A stretch of 64,000 bases of DNA from a bacterium (lineage in GTDB: Bacteria > Zhuqueibacterota > QNDG01 > JAFGCO01), in the NCBI GenBank assembly GCA_016932575.1, contig JAFGCO010000006.1, positions 26,843 to 90,842 of the forward strand, in the 5' to 3' direction. Shown one piece after another: positions 27,515 through 36,266 of this stretch. Each line of letters begins with the position of its first letter. Position 1 is the stretch's first letter. The notes under the pieces were generated by a model. The model saw only the letters and a list, made by a program, of their open reading frames with translations, was not told where the DNA came from and searched no databases. Position numbers and translations under genes: made by a program.

Positions 27515-28915
27515 CTAAGGTCCCGGCGGATCCGGGGGGCGAGGCAGATCAGGCAATGTAATGGTATTAAAAAGTGATTCCACATCAAAATCATATAAAT
27601 CCAGAGGATTGGAAATCCGTTCATCCAGGACGTTCGACAGGAGTTGCGCGGTTGTGAATTCCTGACTGGATTTTCTTGAATCCTGACCGGGGATAAATGT
27701 GGAGCCAATATTCCTGCTGACGTTATGCAGGCGGTTGCGGATCAATGCTTCTCTGTTGATGAGTGTCGGTGCGAGTGGTGTCCGTGGAGATACGGAGACA
27801 TGTTTAACAGATCGGAAAGGAGTCTGTCTGCTTATCTGAGCCATGGATTGATTGACCATCAGTTTATTTTGTGCTTCCTCATAACCGGGATCTATGCCTG
27901 TGGCTTGTTTAAAATATTCAGCGGCTTTGGTAAAGTTCCCCTGATCTTCCATTTCCAGTCCCATACTGTAAGCGATAAACGCCTGAATGTTTTTTGTCGG
28001 AATATGCTGTATTTGTTGCCTTTCCCTGGCAGACAGCTCGATGCCCATCTGGCCGATCACTTGAAAAACTAGGTCCTTCTCCAGTTTAAAGAGATGCTGC
28101 AAACGATCTTTCATTGTAATCGGATTGGGAACAGTGCTGCTGAAAATATCTGTATATGTGACGTCCAGGTGGATGTTCCTGTCGTCAAGCACGGCAAAAT
28201 TGCCCTGGACCACCTTGCCTGCTCCGAGCAACTTGCCCATTTTTGGTGTGGAAGTGACATCCATCAGGCCGGTTTGTGACAGCTGCATTTCATCATACAA
28301 TGCCTGAACGCGAACCCGCTCAACCATATCCAGTTTCTTCACCTGACTTAGGTCGGTCATAATCATTTCAGCCACGCCTTTGCCCATCGGAGCATAGTTT
28401 TCATCTAATCCCATGTGTTTCAGCGGTAATACAGCGATTGTTTTAGGGGATGTTGTTTTGATCTGCAGCAACGCTTCACTTTGCAGCATCTTATGAATTT
28501 CTTTTCGTGAGTTTGTTCTGGAGAGAAGGTTGTGCTGAGCTTCCATCTTGTATTTATATTCGGCCGGAATTTCTACTGACTTATATCGGCCATAGATCAT
28601 CAGAGCCCTGTCGGTTTGTCCGCGTAATTCCAGAAGCTGTGCCAGGTAATAGAGTGTTTGTGCGTCTTTTCGGTTAAGACGCCAGGCTTTAATCAGACTT
28701 TTCACAGCGAACTTGTACCATTTCATTTCGAAAAGAGCGGTACCAAGATCCCGAAATGCTTCAGCGCTGCGTGGATTTTGTCTTATTTTGTATATGAGGT
28801 GTTTGATTTTTTGACGTTGTTCCGTGGGTGAGGGTCCAGGGGGTGTGGTTGCACAGGCCAGCCATAACATCAGAACCGGCATCAGCCATCTCCCAAGGCG
28901 TATTATTGATCGCAT
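27515..28915 (-). CDS. TPR- and CsgG-domain outer-membrane lipoprotein
   Basis: The 466-residue product starts with a lipoprotein signal whose lipobox is 'WLAC', followed by TPR-like repeats (about 45-120), then a CsgG-like domain (about 150-290: 'TIAVLPLKHMGLDENYAPMG', 'VAEMIMTDLSQ', 'AGKVVQGNF'), and a further TPR unit near 'AAEYFKQATGIDPGY'. CsgG relatives assemble on the outer membrane in export of surface proteins. ATG 28915 is used because it begins the lipoprotein signal; ATG 28948 would precede it. It lies 56 bp upstream of the propeller gene, so it may help its surface delivery (inference). Confidence 0.82.
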   Translation of the reverse strand: MRSIIRLGRWLMPVLMLWLACATTPPGPSPTEQRQKIKHLIYKIRQNPRSAEAFRDLGTALFEMKWYKFAVKSLIKAWRLNRKDAQTLYYLAQLLELRGQTDRALMIYGRYKSVEIPAEYKYKMEAQHNLLSRTNSRKEIHKMLQSEALLQIKTTSPKTIAVLPLKHMGLDENYAPMGKGVAEMIMTDLSQVKKLDMVERVRVQALYDEMQLSQTGLMDVTSTPKMGKLLGAGKVVQGNFAVLDDRNIHLDVTYTDIFSSTVPNPITMKDRLQHLFKLEKDLVFQVIGQMGIELSARERQQIQHIPTKNIQAFIAYSMGLEMEDQGNFTKAAEYFKQATGIDPGYEEAQNKLMVNQSMAQISRQTPFRSVKHVSVSPRTPLAPTLINREALIRNRLHNVSRNIGSTFIPGQDSRKSSQEFTTAQLLSNVLDERISNPLDLYDFDVESLFNTITLPDLPRPPDPPGP

Positions 28916-29101
28916 GAATATCTCCTGAAAAGTCCTGTTAATATTCAATTTTCAATGTATTATACAAACATTTTTCATGAAATGCCAGAATATTCTCCGC
29001 GACAAGAGAGAACGGGAATGTCAACGGATTTTGGCAGGGAAATCGGACATATATGAGGCAAAGACGTTGATTTGTGGTTTCCAATCTCCCCCAAGGCCTT
29101 A

Positions 29102-30857
29102 TTATTTTAATAACAGACATTTTCGAAGCTGCCGGTTCTTGCCGGCAGTCAGTCGTATTAAATACATATTACTTGCAAGTTTTGTTCCATTCCAGTATAA
29201 TGTATGTGCCCCTGCGTTTGCTGCTCCATCAAACAAGGTTTCAATTTTTTCTCCCCGTGTATTGAATACTTCCAGTCTTATATGACAGGATTCGGGTAAA
29301 TGCCAGCTTATTTCAGTGCTTTCATTGAACGGATTCGGAGCCACGGGATGCAAGCAGAACAAATCCGGTTTATTGTGTTGAACCTGGCTTGAGGATTGAA
29401 AGGTCCATGTCATCAGTGTCCAGGAGTGGCTGCTGAAATCATGGGTGTATGGAAAATTCTCATTTCCCTGAAAAACGGTTTTCAGCGCGACTTCCGTGTT
29501 TTTCGCTGTATTGATTGACCAGAGACGGGGGGCGTTTAATTCTCGCAGTGTGAGTTGGTTGTAATCGGATCCGTTAGTCAGATGAATAATGGCTGTTATG
29601 GAGTCATATTCATGATCTGATTCCTGAAGTCCGGAAATACGGTTTAAAACATACAATCGCAGAGTATCTTTGGCCGGACTGACAGTTGCCAGTGATTTTA
29701 AAAGGGGAACAAATAATGTGTCCGACTTCCATCCCTCTCTGCCTTCCGGATCAATATCAGCCACTGGCAAATGATAAACGGGCCCGTTTTTAATGTTTGA
29801 AGCGATAACAGAATGATGAAGGCTTCGGGACAACTCGCTGTATATCAGGGCAGAAGGATTGAGATAAAATGCAGGTGAAGGGCCGATCATCCCTGTCACC
29901 GGCCAGTCTGCAAGAGCCGTATCAGAATCTGTGAGCAGTGAATGGATGTTCATTCCCAGGAGCCCTGTATTGAAGGCCCGGCTCAGCATACCCATAAGGC
30001 AACCCGCAATATACAATCCCTGATCCAGAGAACGACCGAAAAAAATCCAGCTGTCTTCCAGCATACCATGGATTGGATGTATCTCCTGTTCGGTCATACA
30101 ACCGATACACCAGGTTGAACTCGCTGATCCATATCCCCAATGTTTTCTGCCCATGAGCCAGAACGTCCAGATGTTCGCGATGGTTCTGCAGTCTGGTTTC
30201 ATGATTGTCTGTCTGCTGCCATTCGGTGCCCCACGAGACGTCCGCACAAAGCGCCAGAAAAAATGAGTCCGGATCCACGGGCGGATATTTCACATAAAAC
30301 GACTGATCGGGCTGACCGTTGCTTATTTCGGCATTTACAGACCAGTTGTTTTTCTTCACAACCCGTTGGCCTTGTTGCGGATTTTTCATATCATAGTACT
30401 GCCATTGAGAGCCGCCAAGAAGATAATTGCGGACGGTCCGGGCATAGTTTTCAGAACCATCGGGATTCTGTCCGAAATGCCAGGAGAACATGTGCTTATA
30501 ATGCGCTCCCAGTTCATTTTTTGAATAGCCTGAAGAGCCGTCGAATCCGCCCGGCCTTTCCTCAATGGAACCCAGGCCGTCTTTCCAGAAATAGCTGCCG
30601 CTTGCGTTTCCACCAGGGAATCTCAGGTTTCTGACGCCGGTCTCACGAACCGCGCTTATGAACAGTTCCGGGAACAAACCGGTCAGCGGATCGTAATCCG
30701 CACGATCAACAATAGATGTCATGGGATTGTTGGCACCCAGTAAAAAGGGGGTGACGGTTCCCAGGGTATCCGCAGAGAGATCGATGTGAATTTCGATTTG
30801 AGATTCTCCGAATAATTGAAAGGATAAGAAGATCGAGAAAAGTGCGGTGGTTTTCAT
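29102..30857 (-). pseudogene. Arabinofuranosidase-like secreted glycosidase, frameshifted
   Basis: Two overlapping frames together make one protein. The first (30857 to about 30070) has a signal peptide ('TTALFSIFLSFQLFG') and GH51-like features: 'TGVRNLRFPGGNASG', 'YFWKDGLG' and the presumptive nucleophile region 'WISEFNLVY'. The second (about 30080 to 29102) continues with 'EDSWIFFGRSLDQGLYIAG', 'MNIHSLLT' and ends in a sorting domain around 'PVAPNPFNESTEI'. The switch falls between about 30050 and 30090. The usual Gly-Asn-Glu acid/base motif was not found, so there may be further damage. Either a sequencing error or a decaying gene. If intact it would release arabinose or a related sugar from plant-type polysaccharides outside the cell. 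Confidence 0.6.
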
Positions 30858-31159
30858 GAAGGCATTTTTCCCATGTTCAAATTTTTTATTGCACTTAAGA
30901 TGTCGCTTCCAGTTTTTCAGAGACAATCCAGAAACAATCAATAAGCTGTGGTTGAATGAAAAATAGACTCAATATGGGGTAATATAATCAGGATTCATCA
31001 GAAAATAAAGAGATGGTTCTTGATTTTGTCATTTTTAATTTTAATTTATAGTTAAATAATTTGCGAATTTTATATGATTATCATTTTTATAAAAAACTAA
31101 AGATCTAATACTTTTCAGTCTGATTATCAGTTCATAATATTCAACCGGAGGAGAGAACC
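30858..31159. other. AT-rich intergenic region
   Basis: About 300 bp between the divergent glycosidase and lemA genes. It is AT-rich and contains no open frame worth reporting. Promoters for both genes presumably lie here but no clear -35/-10 pair could be assigned. The lemA ribosome-binding site GGAGGAGAG is at about 31149-31156. Confidence 0.6.
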
Positions 31160-31705
31160 ATGCTTGTCTTTTTAGCAATCATCGTTTTATTGTTGCTTAT
31201 GATTATTATGGTTTACAATCGTCTGGTGAAACTTCGGAATCATAATAAAAATGGGTTTCACCAGATTAATGTGCAGTTACAGCGCCGGACAGATTTAATT
31301 CCCAATCTTGTTGAAACTGTGAAAGGCTATTTGAAGCACGAAAAAAAGACGCTGGAAGCTGTCATCCGGGCTCGTTCAGCTTTGCAAAAAGCGGATTCCC
31401 CCGGTGAAAAAGCGCAGGCCAACGATATGCTATCTTCCACATTGAAAAGCCTTTTTGCCGTGGTTGAGAATTATCCCCAATTAAAGGCCAATGAAAATTT
31501 TCTGCGTCTGCAAGAAGAAATTACGACCACAGAGAATCAAGTGGCTTTTGCCCGCCAGTATTATAATGATTCGGTGATGAAATATAATACGGCCATTGAA
31601 TCCTTTCCCCAATCGCTTATTGCCGCGATGTGCAATTTTCGGGCGTTTCATTATTTTAAAACAGAGAGTGCAGCCGCAAGAAAAGCGCCGAAGGTGAAGT
31701 TCTAA
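31160..31705 (+). CDS. lemA: LemA family membrane protein
   Basis: The 181-residue protein has one N-terminal membrane helix (residues 3-21) followed by the coiled LemA domain, with the conserved 'YNRLVKLRNHNKNGFHQINV', 'RRTDLIPNLVETVKGYLKHE' and 'TENQVAFARQYYNDSVMKYN'. LemA proteins are widely conserved, anchored with the helical domain outside or in the periplasm, and of unclear function. The start is supported by GGAGGAGAG. It converges with an M48 protease gene; LemA and M48 proteins are often neighbours, which suggests shared envelope quality-control work. Confidence 0.95.
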   Translation: MLVFLAIIVLLLLMIIMVYNRLVKLRNHNKNGFHQINVQLQRRTDLIPNLVETVKGYLKHEKKTLEAVIRARSALQKADSPGEKAQANDMLSSTLKSLFAVVENYPQLKANENFLRLQEEITTTENQVAFARQYYNDSVMKYNTAIESFPQSLIAAMCNFRAFHYFKTESAAARKAPKVKF

Positions 31706-31942
31706 GTATAAGGTTCAAAAACAAATATCAAAAAGTAAAAATTCCACTCCAATTTGAAAACCAACCCAAATTTTTTGTCATTCCCATATTTTTCAAATAG
31801 AGGATGTTCTTACTCGTCTTTTGGTGACCCTGTCTTTCGAAGATCCGATGCTTTTCCATATAAAAATTTTTTTGGTCAGAAATCCATGCGTGGATGATGA
31901 AGAATGTATTTTTAATATAAGTATTTGGGGGTGAACCTCTTC

Positions 31943-33730
31943 CTAAATGATATGATCCATTTTATTTGCTTCTTCCACCAGAATCTGCAATAACTCCAGT
32001 TCATTTTGATCAAACCAGACCACCCGGCAGAATTGGCAGGTATCGAGTTCGATGTGATATACGACATTGTACAGAGATCGGATCATGGGCATACTGCAGC
32101 ATGGGCAGAGATACTGTTCCAATTTATTACCCAGGGATTTGGTATTGCCTTTAGATCTGTACCACTGGATGGCTTTTTTTCGTGCTGTCTCAGAAAATTG
32201 CACATCCTGACGGATAAGAATGGTTTGAATGCTCTCCAGAAGCACTATTTTACCGGAGCATTCCGGGCAGTACTGAACGGATACGTTTTCATAACTGCCT
32301 CTGACCAAATTTTTTCTGCAAATTGGACAAAGAACATCAGGACTCAAAAAATCCTTTACGCTTTTTTTTCGTTGATGCATGTTTTTGATTTTTTGCACAT
32401 ATTTGGCGGGCACACCTGTTTTCAATAAATTTTTGGGAATGGTGTCCGATTGAGAAGTACTGGCTTCATCCACCGTAATAAATGTGGTCAAAGTAAACCA
32501 GGGCATGCGTACCAGAGTCTCGGTTGAAAGGCCGGAGATCCAACCGCCGGAAGGTGTGCGTATTTTCCAAAGTTGTTCATTTGGAGTGTTCATCCATTCA
32601 GAAGATGGAATTTCAGGAGGTACTAGACGAATGGGGGTATCGGATTCCGGCTCAGCATGTTTGAACCGGTGTGTTGGATAATGCGCCATAGCAAGCAGAG
32701 CGGCAAGCCTTTTTTTAGGGGGAGGATGGCTGCTGAGAAGGTTGGTCCAGAACCCTCCTTTTTCATTTGATCCCTCTGAATCGGGTGAGACGATAAAAAG
32801 CGGGGTGAATCCAACTGCATAGAGTCCCAAGTTGGATGGATTACAGTGAGCTTTGTCAATAGCCCGGGCCAGAGCCATTGGATTGCGAGTCATTTCCACA
32901 GCGGTAGCATCTGCAATAAACTCTCTGTTTTGACTTATAAAACAGCTGAGCAAACGCATCATACCAGAAGAGATTCCCAGTATGAAGCTATAAAAAACCT
33001 GGAGGCCCGTGCGGTATTCTTTGTCATTGATGAGCGTTTTTTTGCTTATAGAATGCATCGTATTGATTAATGAAGTGATAAATCCAATATAGAAGGTGTC
33101 TCCATTGCGAATGTGAGCCAGTTCATGGGCAACAATGGCTTGAAGCTCGTCCCGCTTAAATTTGGAGACGATGCCTTCGGTTAAAGCGACTATTGGTGTT
33201 CCCTCTTTGTCGATGAGGGCCATTGAGTTAAAAACACCGGAAGGAATGATTCTCGCGTATACACTGGGCAGGCCGCAGGCGATACGGATTTCATCAACAA
33301 TATTTTTAAACTGCTGATGACAGCTGTCCAGTTTTCCGGGTGGATGCAGGTTGAGTATTTTGAGTAACCGTTGTCTTCCGTATAATTTGGCGTAGGTCCA
33401 ATGTAACCCCAGGAATGTCAAAGACAATCCCAGGATGATAAATATGTCGGTCCATGAAAAATAGGAGATAAAAAAAGAGGAACCAAAATCAGTGAATATG
33501 ACACGATCCTCGAAATATGTCATGAGGGGGATCCACAGAATTCTGATTGGTATATAAAGGACAGTAATGGTGAACACATAGATTAAAAACAGTGGAAAGA
33601 TAAGAATAGCTGTCTTCCTGTTTTCCCGGGTCCGTATTTCATAGAAATTTTGCGGTGATGATTTCAAGTTGAAACTCAAATTAGACTGCTTTTGGATTTT
33701 TCTGATACAGATGAAAAACATGCCAGTCAT
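31943..33730 (-). CDS. M48 family membrane metalloprotease with C-terminal zinc ribbons
   Basis: A 595-residue HtpX/Ste24-like protease. Membrane segments lie at about 42-62 and 86-110; the zinc site is His202-Glu203-x-x-His206 in 'IVAHELAHIRNGD', with the third ligand in 'QNREFIADATAVEM'. After the protease domain (to about 365) comes a GYF/GYF2-like or linker region, then two zinc-ribbon pairs: 'CPICRKNL ... YCPECSGKIVLL' and 'CPCCSMPM ... TCQFCRVVWFDQNELELL', the second matching zf-TFIIB. The ribbons may recruit substrates. Starting at ATG 33730 it overlaps the upstream phosphoesterase by 50 bp; an internal TTG start near 33680 would remove that overlap. Confidence 0.9.
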   Translation of the reverse strand: MTGMFFICIRKIQKQSNLSFNLKSSPQNFYEIRTRENRKTAILIFPLFLIYVFTITVLYIPIRILWIPLMTYFEDRVIFTDFGSSFFISYFSWTDIFIILGLSLTFLGLHWTYAKLYGRQRLLKILNLHPPGKLDSCHQQFKNIVDEIRIACGLPSVYARIIPSGVFNSMALIDKEGTPIVALTEGIVSKFKRDELQAIVAHELAHIRNGDTFYIGFITSLINTMHSISKKTLINDKEYRTGLQVFYSFILGISSGMMRLLSCFISQNREFIADATAVEMTRNPMALARAIDKAHCNPSNLGLYAVGFTPLFIVSPDSEGSNEKGGFWTNLLSSHPPPKKRLAALLAMAHYPTHRFKHAEPESDTPIRLVPPEIPSSEWMNTPNEQLWKIRTPSGGWISGLSTETLVRMPWFTLTTFITVDEASTSQSDTIPKNLLKTGVPAKYVQKIKNMHQRKKSVKDFLSPDVLCPICRKNLVRGSYENVSVQYCPECSGKIVLLESIQTILIRQDVQFSETARKKAIQWYRSKGNTKSLGNKLEQYLCPCCSMPMIRSLYNVVYHIELDTCQFCRVVWFDQNELELLQILVEEANKMDHII

Positions 33731-34340
33731 GGATCATATGCTCGAAACGACCGGCTGTGGTCAGCGGATGAATCCGAATACGGATGACTCTGTCCTTTAT
33801 TTCCATGACCGCACAACTGCTTTCGGTTTTTGAAAAGGCCCGTCCGGGATTGACAAATAACCGGTCTCCTGTAAAATGCAGTTTCGGCCAGTGGAGATGG
33901 CCGAAGAAAACAATATTGGTATCAGGCAATGTTTGCACGCATCGTTTGATCATGCGGTTTGCCACCATATTGAAGAATCCTGCCCGCCCGAAAACAAAGT
34001 CTGTCAAACGATGCCAGAATGTCTTCATGCCGTGCCACATGACAATTTGGATTCCGCCGGCGACCTGCACGATACATTTTTCCGGCAAGGGGGGGTCAAA
34101 CAACCGGTCTCCCCGGTTGTTCCCCCGCACGGCAAGGGTGGGAGCCATACGGCTCAGATGCTCCAATACGGGTGCTGTTGTAATATCCCCCCCGTGCAGA
34201 ATAAGATCCACATTGCTGAAAATTTCCTGTACAGACGGGTAAAGACCCGCGGCACGGTCAGGCACGTGGGTATCTGCAATAAGACCGATGCGTGCAGCCC
34301 TGGGATAATGAAAAACCGGAATGGGGGATTTGTCGGGCAT
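33681..34340 (-). CDS. Metallophosphoesterase (YfcE/MJ0936 type)
   Basis: A 219-residue calcineurin-like phosphoesterase with the dimetal motifs 'GLIADTHVPD', 'LILHGGDI', 'AVRGNNRGD', 'MWHGMKTF', 'FFGHLHWPK' and 'FVNPGR'. Members cleave phosphodiesters; the natural substrate is uncertain. ATG 34340 is chosen over 34364 because AGGAGA lies just before it. A C-terminal segment of about 30 residues extends beyond the usual domain and overlaps the N-terminal codons of the M48 gene. Confidence 0.88.
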   Translation of the reverse strand: MPDKSPIPVFHYPRAARIGLIADTHVPDRAAGLYPSVQEIFSNVDLILHGGDITTAPVLEHLSRMAPTLAVRGNNRGDRLFDPPLPEKCIVQVAGGIQIVMWHGMKTFWHRLTDFVFGRAGFFNMVANRMIKRCVQTLPDTNIVFFGHLHWPKLHFTGDRLFVNPGRAFSKTESSCAVMEIKDRVIRIRIHPLTTAGRFEHMIHDWHVFHLYQKNPKAV

Positions 34341-34406
34341 ATTTTCTCCTGGCCTGGCCGGCATTAAAAATCGCGGAAATAAAAAACCAAATATTCATTT
34401 CAATCG

Positions 34407-35216
34407 CTATTCCAGTCTTGATAAATCATCGAGTTCCAGCAAATGAAACCCATGCTCTTTGGCAAGTGCATGTTCACGTGTTGTGTTGAATCCCCATAAT
34501 GCAAGATGACAGTGCACGCCCAGGTCAGCGACAGAGATAAGATGCAGCACTTTATCATCGATAAAATGAATTTGGTGAAACGGTACCTGATAAGTTTTCT
34601 GAAGCTTTTCCAGATGATGTTTTTTTGTGTCAGACAAATCTTTATCCAGAATCCGCGAAGCGGGAAACACAGCGTCCAATCCGTAGGATTTCAGCTGGAT
34701 ATGAACGGATGGTCCGTCCTTGGATGTTGCTATGGCAAGTCTGAATCGTCCTGAAAGACATTTGATAGCTTCGATGACGCCCGGGAATGCAGGCAGAAGT
34801 TCGGACCAGATTTCCGGATTTTCCTGATAGGATCGCCTGAGCTGATAATAAATTGTGTGATACTTATCCAGTATGGCGGGATCGAGCCGGATTTTAAATC
34901 TGTCGTAGGATGCCTGATCGACGATGTCCGGGGTTTTTCCGCATTCGATTATTCTAAGGATTACATAATAGTCTTCCGCCCGGTTCCCAAGGGGCATCAA
35001 ATGAGAAAAGGATTGATACAAACGAGGATGTTTTTTTTCGACCGTAAAAATGGCTTCCGGAGGATCCACGGGATCCGATATGGGCAGATTGTGGCCCGGA
35101 AACAGATGGATGTAGGCATTTAATGCTGTCCGGAATGAATCGTGCACTGAATTGGAAATAACCCCATCAAAATCGAAAACAAGAAGCTGCAGTGGCATTT
35201 TTTGTTTTTTGGTCAT
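34407..35216 (-). CDS. HAD-superfamily hydrolase
   Basis: The 269-residue product has HAD motif I 'FDFDGVISNS' with the nucleophile aspartate, motif II in 'LAIATSKDGP', and 'IHFIDDKVLHL' as the acidic motif IV. The large cap between motifs I and II (about 30-150) suggests a phosphatase or phosphonatase-type enzyme on a small phosphorylated metabolite; the substrate is not evident. The start is ATG 35216 with GAAGAA before it; ATG 35198 is possible. Confidence 0.82.
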   Translation of the reverse strand: MTKKQKMPLQLLVFDFDGVISNSVHDSFRTALNAYIHLFPGHNLPISDPVDPPEAIFTVEKKHPRLYQSFSHLMPLGNRAEDYYVILRIIECGKTPDIVDQASYDRFKIRLDPAILDKYHTIYYQLRRSYQENPEIWSELLPAFPGVIEAIKCLSGRFRLAIATSKDGPSVHIQLKSYGLDAVFPASRILDKDLSDTKKHHLEKLQKTYQVPFHQIHFIDDKVLHLISVADLGVHCHLALWGFNTTREHALAKEHGFHLLELDDLSRLE

Positions 35217-35248
35217 GTTTTTTCTTCAGGGTGAGGTTGTTTCATATC

Positions 35249-35680
35249 TTATTTCGTATCATAAGTTTTTATCTGTTGAATGGAAAAGCTGTCAAAATTA
35301 TCCAGCAGTTCGATATTGATATTTTCTTTTTGGAGAAATTTTTGAAAGAGATTTCTGCCTCTATCCCAGCTTTCCTTCTCAAATTCCATTTTATCGGATC
35401 CGGTGGGTGTTTGGATGGTTTTCCAGTAAGCTTCGGATTTGTTGTTCTTTAACCATGATTTTTGCTGGCTGTGATGACCTGCTTCATGAAAAAGCAGATA
35501 TAATAGTGTGGTGAAATCCTCGGCATCGGGATTGTAAAACAGGACAATGCTCCCCATTTGAGCAGGGGGATAATAATAAGCCAGCGATTCACGGATAGGT
35601 ATCAGCTGGATACTCAAATCCTTATAGCAATCCCAGCAGAGGAAGGCTTTCGCCTGTTTAATCACTTCGAATGATATCAT
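35249..35680 (-). CDS. Small putative zinc metallopeptidase (HEAGH motif)
   Basis: The 143-residue product contains 'LLFHEAGHHSQQ', an HExxH zinc site, with a glutamate-rich segment 'FEKESWDRGRNL' downstream that could supply the third ligand. There is no signal peptide. The architecture resembles small gluzincins of the ImmA/IrrE kind, but the rest of the sequence was not recognised. It lies 8 bp downstream of the DUF4870 gene and is probably cotranscribed with it. Confidence 0.6.
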   Translation of the reverse strand: MISFEVIKQAKAFLCWDCYKDLSIQLIPIRESLAYYYPPAQMGSIVLFYNPDAEDFTTLLYLLFHEAGHHSQQKSWLKNNKSEAYWKTIQTPTGSDKMEFEKESWDRGRNLFQKFLQKENINIELLDNFDSFSIQQIKTYDTK

Positions 35681-35688
35681 TACCCGGT

Positions 35689-36078
35689 TTATTTTTCTCC
35701 GGCTTCTATGAAGTCAGCCACAAAAATATACCGGAAGGGCCGATCTTTCCAAACCCGCCATGCGCCGAAAAGCCCATAGGCGATCACCCAAATCCATGCA
35801 AGGAAATAAAAAGGCTTCAACAGCTTTCCAATGAAAATAAGAGATAAGAGCGCAATAATAAGGAATAGAATTGCTGCAATTATATAGACGCAGAGCTGAT
35901 AGAAAAAAGCCTGCTTGGCATGGAACTGCACAAATCGGGATGATTTGGGCAGCAGCCAGATGACCAGGGGGATCACCATCGTAAACGGGCCAATGAAAAA
36001 AATAGCCAGTGATGCATGCGAAGCCACGGCCATTAACTTTTCCTCATGTGTCACAGCAGATTTTGTTTCAACCACCAT
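35689..36078 (-). CDS. DUF4870 family membrane protein
   Basis: A 129-residue protein with three to four hydrophobic helices (about 22-44, 57-85 and 88-108). The conserved N-terminal 'EEKLMAVASHASLAIFF', 'PLVIWLLPKSSRFVQFHAKQ' pattern is typical of DUF4870, a small inner-membrane family without known function. A GGAGG-like site precedes the ATG. It is the first gene of a short minus-strand unit with the putative metallopeptidase. Confidence 0.85.
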   Translation of the reverse strand: MVVETKSAVTHEEKLMAVASHASLAIFFIGPFTMVIPLVIWLLPKSSRFVQFHAKQAFFYQLCVYIIAAILFLIIALLSLIFIGKLLKPFYFLAWIWVIAYGLFGAWRVWKDRPFRYIFVADFIEAGEK

Positions 36079-36266
36079 CTCAACCTCCTTGGTATTAGAA
36101 AAAGCTTTGTGAATAAATTGATTTTTAATTCAATGCCAAACTCTGCGACTCGGCAATTGTTTTACAAACATCCGAATTATATCCGTACAGGATTTTTACA
36201 GAGCGACGAATCCCAATGATATTTACAGGCCCCTGTTTGTCTGTTCATAAAAACAAGGGATTTTCA

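Noticed and set aside
28938-29120. A 60-codon minus-strand frame between the CsgG-like gene and the glycosidase
   Set aside because: No family features, no ribosome-binding site and it overlaps the C-terminal codons of the glycosidase.
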